Source: Paramacrobiotus metropolitanus (Eukaryota; Tardigrada; Eutardigrada; Parachela; Macrobiotidae). Taken from it: a DNA stretch of 64,000 bases. The stretch is taken from NCBI RefSeq assembly GCF_019649055.1, contig NW_026570256.1:1178001-1242000 (forward strand), read 5' to 3'. Shown here piece by piece: positions 57,168 to 64,000 of this stretch; within the stretch, counting starts at the first letter, position 1, and every line of letters starts with the position of its first letter. Below the pieces are notes generated by a model, which was not told the DNA's origin, searched no databases, and saw nothing but the letters and a program-made list of their open reading frames with translations. The position numbers and the translations under genes were made by a program.

Positions 57168-58571
57168 CTAAAAGAACCGCAGTCGCCAAACACGCCCATA
57201 CCACTGGGATTTGGTGGAAAATTCGTTACGACGCTCACTTACAAGGGAATGGATGGATCCATCCATAACCAGGTCCGCAAAATCGATTAGGCAGCGCTGA
57301 GCTGCTCTGGCATGTTCTGCTATCAACCAATCCAGATAAACCTGCAACTGCGGAACAAACTCATCCGAAATCCACAGCGCCCCCGATTCCGGTGAATTAT
57401 TCCATTGGATCTCCACGTGCGCAAACAGACCCAGACAAATCTGAGTGGTGCTTCGCACTATAATGTATTCCTGCAGCACCAGCGGATCAATACGAACACC
57501 CTGTACAGCCTGTTCCACCAATTCCATTCTCAAGACCTCATAAAACTCAGCAATGATTTCCGGCGTTAAGGCTAGTTGTAACGAAAACGCTTCAGATTCC
57601 AGAACATTCCGGCCCTTTCCGTAAAACACCATATCGCTGTATTTTTTGTGGATAAGCCAGTAAATATTGTGTTCGATCCAATATTTCTGTTGGTTTTCCA
57701 GTGGAACGGCGTCATCCACACCCATATTAGCGTAAACCTCTGCTTCATCTGCAGGACGGAGAGTATTGACAAGAATTTTATTCCCTTCGGTTCCCTCGAA
57801 CGTTATCGTCAAATACGGAAGCGGGAGCACAGTATCGGTACCATCAACCGGACGCGGAATCTCGGTGACGTGGTTCATCTTTAAATGCTCCAATACGATA
57901 TCAAATCCCATCTGGAAGTACCGGACAATACGCTGCATCTTGCTGCGGGATTTGTAGTATTCCCGTCCGATGACGAAACGCATGTTCCGTAGACCATCCA
58001 GACCGCGTTGCGACATGACGACTTCGTGGCGATAGTAGGCGATCTCAGCACAGCTGATATCGGTGGTATCGAACCACGCCGTCAGATTGTCATAGCAAGC
58101 CAACCGCACCGGGAACGGCAGGCATGGCGCTTCGATGGTGTGCACACCCCGGCAGCGCGCCACGGATACCTCCTCGGGATCCGTTAACTGGAGCAGCTCT
58201 TCGACGAAGTCCCGAGCGCGTTCGGTCAGCGCTGTGGACACGGCGGCTGCACCGAAATCCTCGGTACTTTTCTCCAGCATTAAGACCAGATGGATGGTGT
58301 CTGGTGTGCGGTCTAAGAGCGCGTCCACCAAGAAGTCCCCCACAGTGGCTATTCCTTTTAAACTAATGTGCTGGAACACAGGAACCAGTTGAAAGAGCTT
58401 CTCCCGGAATGTGCTCGCATCGAAGTTGGCGATCTTGGGTCTTTCCTGGCTCGTCACTGGTACAAGGGTGGGTGGCGAATTACTACTGACTGACAGAGGA
58501 GCCAAGCGCAGATCATCCAGTGTACGGAAGCCATTATCTTCGATCCAGTTTGCACGACTGGTCTCTGCCAT
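57168..58571 (-). CDS. Intronless 467-residue protein, possible NTase-like fold
   Basis: One uninterrupted frame from ATG 58571 to TAG 57168. No signal peptide or TM segment, so probably cytosolic or nuclear. The N-terminus NWIEDNGFRTLDDLRL loosely recalls the helical block of the SAP proteins (LKANGFNSADDLHLL). Residues about 68-230 look like a degenerate nucleotidyltransferase-type domain that I associate with large-virus and some invertebrate proteins. Points of resemblance are a Gly-Asp turn followed by a hydrophobic helix (GIATVGDFLVDALL), a core strand with FDTTDISCAEIAYY, and a later SRSKMQRIVRYFQMGFD block. The DxD catalytic pair is not evident, so any activity is doubtful. The C-terminal half has no resemblance I can name. 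Being intronless among multi-exon neighbours, it may be a retrocopy or acquired. Confidence 0.6.
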   Translation of the reverse strand: MAETSRANWIEDNGFRTLDDLRLAPLSVSSNSPPTLVPVTSQERPKIANFDASTFREKLFQLVPVFQHISLKGIATVGDFLVDALLDRTPDTIHLVLMLEKSTEDFGAAAVSTALTERARDFVEELLQLTDPEEVSVARCRGVHTIEAPCLPFPVRLACYDNLTAWFDTTDISCAEIAYYRHEVVMSQRGLDGLRNMRFVIGREYYKSRSKMQRIVRYFQMGFDIVLEHLKMNHVTEIPRPVDGTDTVLPLPYLTITFEGTEGNKILVNTLRPADEAEVYANMGVDDAVPLENQQKYWIEHNIYWLIHKKYSDMVFYGKGRNVLESEAFSLQLALTPEIIAEFYEVLRMELVEQAVQGVRIDPLVLQEYIIVRSTTQICLGLFAHVEIQWNNSPESGALWISDEFVPQLQVYLDWLIAEHARAAQRCLIDFADLVMDGSIHSLVSERRNEFSTKSQWYGRVWRLRFF

Positions 58572-59604
58572 TGGAGAGCTTGTAGTCCCGGTGGAATGCT
58601 AGCCAGCAGCACGCAACTACACAGGGAAAAAAGTCAAAAAACCATACACAAACGCAGATATAAATATTTATTAAAAATTTGATGTTAATACATAACTGTG
58701 ATATACTTACGCTTATCGCAAACGCCTGAAAAAGTGAAAATTACAGGCTTTTAGAAACTCAGAATGATATCAGAAATATCGCAGTCGCATAAACCAGAAT
58801 TACCAGATAACTAACTTGTACAGTCCGGTACAGTTTGACTATCACTGAACGCATGGCTTTCGCTGTATTAGCCTGTGTACAATACTGGTACTACTCGGGT
58901 AGTACAGTATGGTGTGCCACAGTGGCTATGTATGTTTGACTTTGAATATCTATATTTATCATCCATATGTACGGGTACGAATGATACGATGGGCACAAAT
59001 TTGTTACAAAGATAATCATCTTTTATTAAATATTTGCTTCCAAAGTTGAACGTACCGATCACACTGACGACGGACTAGTAAATTCCATTTTAAATACGAT
59101 TATCAGATGCAGTTTACTCGTACTTTGCTGCCTCGTGCAATTCACCAGATCGTGCCACATAAGTACGTACCAAAATAGCTTTATTCGTAAAGTACATGGT
59201 CTGTATATACGTTATAAGTACGTAATAAGATAACTTCATTCGTGATAATTTTATACGTAACTTATCGTTAGTTCGTATTTACTTCCTTACTGTAGTCGCA
59301 GACGTATATGACAAGTAATATTATGTGTTGATTTATTTTTCAACGAGCACCACTCAGTATATACAATCAGATAATATTATTGTATCTGCATACTCAGAAA
59401 TTCTATGAAGAACTGATTAAATTTGCAAACTACTTAGATTGTAAGAGAAACGAAGTGCGTACGTGAAGATTACCATGGCTAATGGCCCATTGGCCCCATT
59501 AGTAACATACACAAAGTAGCAACCGTTAACAGCGCATCTGAAACTGCCAACGGAAAACAGAGCCTTGTCAGTTCGCCAACCATGGAGCCAGGCGATCGTA
59601 CCGA
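58572..59604. other. A/T-rich spacer
   Basis: About 1 kb with no gene recognised. Confidence 0.45.
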
Positions 59605-60015
59605 TTACTGGCAGATGATGTAAGAATGGACGTGATCGAAGAAGTACGACCACTGTCGGCGCATGCTGCATCCGTTCAGCTTGGTGTCAATGTCGTTCTT
59701 GCCGGGCACATACCAATCCGACCAACCACCGTTGAACCATTGCAGCTTGTAGGCGGCAATCTTCCCCTTCAGGATCTGCACATCCACATCGGCGTTCAGA
59801 CCGGCTTTCCAGCGGGCATCATTCGTGGCCTTCTCGCTGTCGACATAACGGCAGGTGTTCTGCGAGCTGATGTCGTACACGACACACTCCACACTGTTGC
59901 AGCCGCCTGGAGGGGCCGTCCACGACCCGGAGGGATTCTGTGAGGCCGGACAGCCGCCGCCCTGGACGCAGCGGTACCCTGCCAAACACAATACAACAAT
60001 CAATACACCACGCAT
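59605..60015 (-). CDS. Small secreted protein, 136 residues
   Basis: A single-exon frame from ATG 60015 with signal peptide MRGVLIVVLCLAGYRCVQ. The mature chain is about 118 residues with seven cysteines (GGCP, GGCN, VEC, NTC, NGC, IIC and one in the signal end). Aromatic blocks AYKLQWFNGGWSDWYVPG and RRQWSYFFDHVHSYII suggest a compact beta-sandwich type domain. There is no TM segment or GPI tail, so it is exported or vacuolar. A TATA box sits 76-85 bases upstream. I do not recognise the family with confidence. No tandem partner is present in the window. Confidence 0.75.
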   Translation of the reverse strand: MRGVLIVVLCLAGYRCVQGGGCPASQNPSGSWTAPPGGCNSVECVVYDISSQNTCRYVDSEKATNDARWKAGLNADVDVQILKGKIAAYKLQWFNGGWSDWYVPGKNDIDTKLNGCSMRRQWSYFFDHVHSYIICQ

Positions 60016-60090
60016 TATGCAAAACTATTCGTTAACAAGTGAAGAAATGTAACTGCTTTAGAGAATGCCGATACACGAATCGAGCCGTGA

Positions 60091-60100
60091 TTTATATAGC
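60091..60100 (-). promoter_or_regulatory. TATA box of the 59.6-60.0 kb secreted gene
   Basis: GCTATATAAA on the minus strand, 76-85 bases before the ATG, spacing similar to the TATA boxes of the other secreted-protein genes in this window. Confidence 0.65.
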
Positions 60101-60339
60101 GCCGGAGCCATTAATGACAAGCCTATCCGGTCAAACCTTAATATAACGCAGGCTCCAGTTGGTAAACATACACATCCTTTTATTGTTCTTTGTTCCGAAT
60201 GTTTATGATATCATGGTAATTTATTCGGGGCTATGATGCATGTTTGCTATCGGGGTCTCGATGCAAATGTACAGTTTGTAATCGCCGTTTCCGGTACACA
60301 ACGTAATAGGCCCTTTATCGGCGTTACGCCTTTATTAAT

Positions 60340-60672
60340 AGTACGAGGCAAGCGGCAACTCTTTCCCATCGCTTTAGTAAATTACCTCACTTTCCCTGCT
60401 GCATCTTACCCGTGTGCAGGCGCTCACGTGATAACGTAACCATTGTGATTACTGATCAGCGCTCACTGAGCCGGCGATAAAATCTCGCCTGCCGTGCTTT
60501 TCTCTATATTCTTTATGACAGTTTGCGTAATCAACTGTAGCCGCAAACCGGTTTAGACGTGAAACGGCTGAAATCAAATATCACGTGAGCGCCTGCGCAC
60601 GGGTAAGATGCAGCAGGGAAAGTGAGGTAATTTACTAAAGCGATGGGAAAGAGTTGCCGCTTGCCTCGTACT
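60340..60672. mobile_element. Inverted-repeat element, 93-bp arms
   Basis: Arms 60340-60432 and 60580-60672 are reverse complements with one mismatch, starting AGTACGAGGCAAGCGGC. The loop of 147 bases has no coding content. The near-identity points to a recent insertion or ongoing conversion. No clear target duplication was seen. Confidence 0.8.
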
Positions 60673-63435
60673 GCAATAAAATGTATTTATTACGGCGCCG
60701 GTTGCAATTACCAGAGATTAACGGTGTTGTTGTTGTTGTTAAGTCTGTACGCGTTACTTTGCTATTCCGCGGTCTCTGGTAAATAAACAAGTGTTCTCGG
60801 GCGTCGGCAAGAGCTATTTGTGGCACGGGTATATTCTTTAATTTTCATCTTCCGGTGATGAAAATTTACGACATAATGGATTCGCTGTTACATAATGCAG
60901 GGAATTCCCATCAAATCGATGTGAAAACGGCCCCGAGGTGGTTTTCAGTATGACTATAGCGATGACGGTCGTTACGCAATTTTGTTTACGAAAATAGAAA
61001 CAAATGCAGTCTGTCCGTCTATGTGTCTATTTCCGGCGTACCAACGCCATACAAAATGCGCATACCTGCTGTACACAGATATTAACATGATAATTTAAAA
61101 TGCGCGTATACTTATTTTGAACATGATCTTGCGTTGTTTATCTACAAATAGATTACGCTAACCTTGTGTTTAAATGCGTGCTTGTTTATTAACATCATAC
61201 TCGTGTTGTTTATCCATAAATAGATACTATGTCGCAATATTATGATCCGTTTTTCCATCTACTACGTAAAAGCATTATGTACGAATTTGCAACTAAGGAA
61301 ATTAACGGCAAAATAGCTTTTTTAAAAGTGAGTAAAGTTTTAAGAAATAGCCTAACGCAGTCGAATGATTGTGCACTTACTGAGTATGTACAAGTACAGT
61401 ATCTGTATGTACAGTCGAATTTCTTGAAAATTGAATGAAGTTTAGATCTCTCTGATTCGTATATCTGCTACCAGCAATTCTGCAATGTGTGCTCTGTTTT
61501 TCCTTGGGACATAACGTTCAACAATTTCTAAACAGTGGAGAAAACAGGAAAAACATATGATACACCTGCATTCGTGAAAATATTTTCAAAGCGCGTATGT
61601 TATTGTACGTATTCCCGTGCGCGCAAGATCGTGTTGCAACGTCATTTGAGCCGATCGCAGATTACCGCGTAATTAATCATAAAATCACAAGGCACACAAG
61701 CAAACAATCTGCCGCGTCACGGGAAAGAAAACAGCGGTACACAGCCCAATTACTTGACGGTACAAGCCGGCACACGGAAGCTGTACAGCTTTACTGAGCG
61801 CAACATAATTATTCTGCGTCCCAGATCAACCAGCTTGCGCGCACTCAGCCCAACCGGCAGGATGCCGGGGAAGGGCTCCATCCAATTAATTAATCCACAC
61901 AAAAAGGCAGCGCACATACTGACACTGCCATATACAGTTCACGACCACCGTCGCGGTGATTATCTAACAGCAGATTGATGCAGCGCCGGTATCACGTGCC
62001 ACGCGTGCCATACTCCGTCTAAACTCCCATCAATCTCTTATTATCCGCGATGGACGGATTACAATCGGTTCGGTGAAAATACCAGGACGATGAAATTGAT
62101 GTATGAACAGGGCAGGACAAAAGAACACGCTATATCACGGCGCTCGGTGCTGTCAAGGTCAAAAGTGTTATACACGCCGGATATGGTGTATCGATACACC
62201 CGTGTAATCAACACACTGTACAAATGGGGACAATGTCATGTTGTTTCCCAACTGGCTGTCGATTCCCTTGTCAAGCAGACTGGAAAGTAAACATGGTGTC
62301 CCAGATTCCAATGGCTTTTATGTGCATTCATTCGGTTTCATGGGTATTCATGCAGGCTTTTATCGATGGAAAGTCCTATATTTCCTTTTGGTAGAAAAAC
62401 ATAGACAATCTTATTATGGAGAAACGACCTAAATGCCAGTTTGACATTAACGCCAACGACTTCGTGAGAAAATAGAATTTCTAATTGTGCAAAAATGCTG
62501 CTATAGAATTTAATAGCCTTATAAATTATTGCAGGTCTAAAGGTCATGATTGCGTGTAGTTTTTATGTAACTGAGTTTGAATAAAAATGGTATCAAAATC
62601 TGCCATAAAACAAACACAATCTGAACGAACGCGCGCTGTGCAATATTTTTCCCTTTTAATCGTGTTCTTCCTCTCCCGGCAAGTGCACGCTAACGACCCG
62701 GGCAATTAATTATGCAGGAAGCCCGTTTAGTGCCGCTGCGGCGTCGCATCTCTCACTCCATGGTGTTTTTTCAGCAGTGCACTAAGCAAACATTTGTTCT
62801 ATCATTAGCCAAAGAACAGCATCGCACTAAGCACACAGGCATACAACGCGCCCGGTACACACAGACGGAAAAGTCGTCCATCAGCGCCGGGGACGCAATT
62901 CCCTTTAGAGCGGCTGATGAGAATGCGTTCAGGTGCAGTGTATGTATAGGGCGCGCACATACACACAGCATCCGCACGGCCTCTCATTCCCACTTAGAGG
63001 AAGCTGATGGAAATTACGATCGATCCAGTTTGTTCCCTCTCTCCTCTCCCTTCCTCTCTTCCCGTGACGTGCGTCACTGGCATCCGCCGGCTGTCACGCG
63101 CCTCTAGCCAACAGGAAGCCAACTGGAGAAATCAACTCTCCATTGAAGCAATATGCATTCTCGTACAGTCTATACGTGCGTGTTGGCTATCGATCGGATA
63201 AAGGCAAAGAGCCGCTGATACGGCCTTCACGTGCTAGGCTTATACGGCTGCCATATCAACCGACGTCAGCGGGATCTTGTTCGTGATTGCACTCTGCTGT
63301 GAAACATCCCTTCAACATTCCGACCATATGGAATTAATCTGACAAGCAGCTTTTAGTTTTTCCCCTTTTTTGTTTCTTTCTTAAACACTGCTTTAGAAAA
63401 AACGACACCGGCACGGAAGTTAGGTTGTTAGTCGA
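60673..63435. other. 2.8-kb stretch without confident gene
   Basis: Several short open frames, one on the minus strand at 61917-61750 (55 codons). None has a recognisable family or splice support. The last few hundred bases, C-rich with many ACACAC words, are the likely promoter of the next gene. Confidence 0.45.
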
Positions 63436-64000
63436 ATGGCGACGTCCATCATCCGGGTGCCGGTGCTGCTCATCGTCTGCCTCGCTGCGCTCGACGCCTG
63501 GCCGTTGGGTTACAACGATGATGCGGATTATGCGGCGCTGCGGGAGAACGTCTGGAATCCCAGCAGTCCAGACGATGATGCAGAGTCCAGTGAAGAGCCG
63601 ACACCGGCACTCTTTAACCGGGATTTATTACAGCGGCTGAACGCGCTGCCCCGCACCCGTTTCCAGCCGGTAGCCGAGGATGCCACCAATAACCGCGGTG
63701 CCGGACCGTTTAAATTCGCGCTACCGACACCGGTGGTCAAGAAGAAGGCCGTCCCGGTGAAAGTGCACATTCCAAGCATCAGCGATGAGACACCGCTGTA
63801 CCTAAACTACGCCGAGAAGGAAGATGGTCGCCACGGCCCGCCACTGGCGCCCGCTGTCCCTGTGACCGCTCCCCCATTGGCCAAGGTCACGTTGGAAGAT
63901 GAGCAAGAGGAAGAGAAGAAATCGGAGCCGGTGTACGAGCCAATGTGGCCGCTGGAAGAACAACAACAACAACAGCCACCGGAAGATGAAGAGGAGGAGG
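63436..64000 (+). CDS. Acidic, proline-rich secreted protein, 5' part
   Basis: ATG 63436 opens a frame that runs to the window edge (188 codons) without a stop. A signal peptide, MATSIIRVPVLLIVCLAALD, is followed by an acidic, low-complexity chain: SPDDDAESSEEPTPALF, then RDLLQRLNALPRTRFQP, a basic VVKKKAVPVKV segment, and later QEEEKKSEP and runs of Gln and Glu. It could be a matrix or cuticle-type protein or a peptide precursor; the KKK site is the only multi-basic candidate early on. The 3' end and any introns lie outside the window. Confidence 0.7.
   Translation, partial: MATSIIRVPVLLIVCLAALDAWPLGYNDDADYAALRENVWNPSSPDDDAESSEEPTPALFNRDLLQRLNALPRTRFQPVAEDATNNRGAGPFKFALPTPVVKKKAVPVKVHIPSISDETPLYLNYAEKEDGRHGPPLAPAVPVTAPPLAKVTLEDEQEEEKKSEPVYEPMWPLEEQQQQQPPEDEEEE

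Noticed and set aside
61750-61917. 55-codon minus-strand frame with a hydrophobic start (MCAAFLCGLINW)
   Set aside because: It looks faintly coding but has no promoter, family or exon partners that I could find.
62712-63107. 131-codon plus-strand frame
   Set aside because: Biased composition in a probable promoter region, with no domain, signal peptide or splice support.
1-64000. tRNA, rRNA, CRISPR or operon-type features
   Set aside because: I looked for cloverleaf and TTC-box patterns and for regularly spaced repeats and found none; the genes are eukaryotic and spliced.

Overview
The window is from an animal nuclear genome. The genes have short spliceosomal introns (many 60-75 nt) with GT-AG borders, no operon structure, and metazoan families: class A GPCRs, gustatory-receptor-like 7TM chemoreceptors, beta-1,4-galactosyltransferases, M13 neprilysins, a Ly6 protein and HTATIP2. 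Three phase-0 introns at the 3' end of one chemoreceptor match the known insect-type Gr gene layout, and compact genes sit among many tandem duplicates. A small ecdysozoan is likely and a tardigrade is my best guess, but the species is an inference.

Layout: 0-3 kb, a GPCR cut by the window edge (-) and an intact four-exon chemoreceptor (+). 3.5-4.2 kb, a TTAA-flanked foldback element. 4.2-12.4 kb, two copies of a small secreted-protein gene, the first frameshifted, with chemoreceptor pseudogene debris between them. 12.8-14.6 kb, a two-exon GPCR. 15.6-22.8 kb, three minus-strand chemoreceptors, two of them a recent tandem pair. 25.1-33.9 kb, two tandem galactosyltransferase genes. 35.2-49.5 kb, a tandem duplication of a two-gene unit: a ten-exon neprilysin (+) converging on a SAP-domain/Cys-His-knuckle gene (-). 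50.1-51.4 kb, a third GPCR. 52.1-52.7 kb, a Ly6/three-finger gene in three short exons. 54.0-55.9 kb, HTATIP2. 56.3-57.0 kb, another foldback element. 57.2-58.6 kb, an intronless gene of uncertain family. 59.6-60.0 kb, a secreted protein. 60.3-60.7 kb, an inverted-repeat element. 63.4 kb to the end, the start of an acidic secreted protein.

The theme is local duplication. Four loci are pairs with conserved exon structure. In several pairs one member carries a one-base-scale frameshift, meaning either pair-wise decay or assembly indel errors. Functionally the region is rich in membrane and secreted products: chemoreception, peptide signalling and degradation, and Golgi glycosylation. I see no evidence that the genes form one pathway. 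All exon borders were placed by reading splice sites and comparing paralogues by eye.
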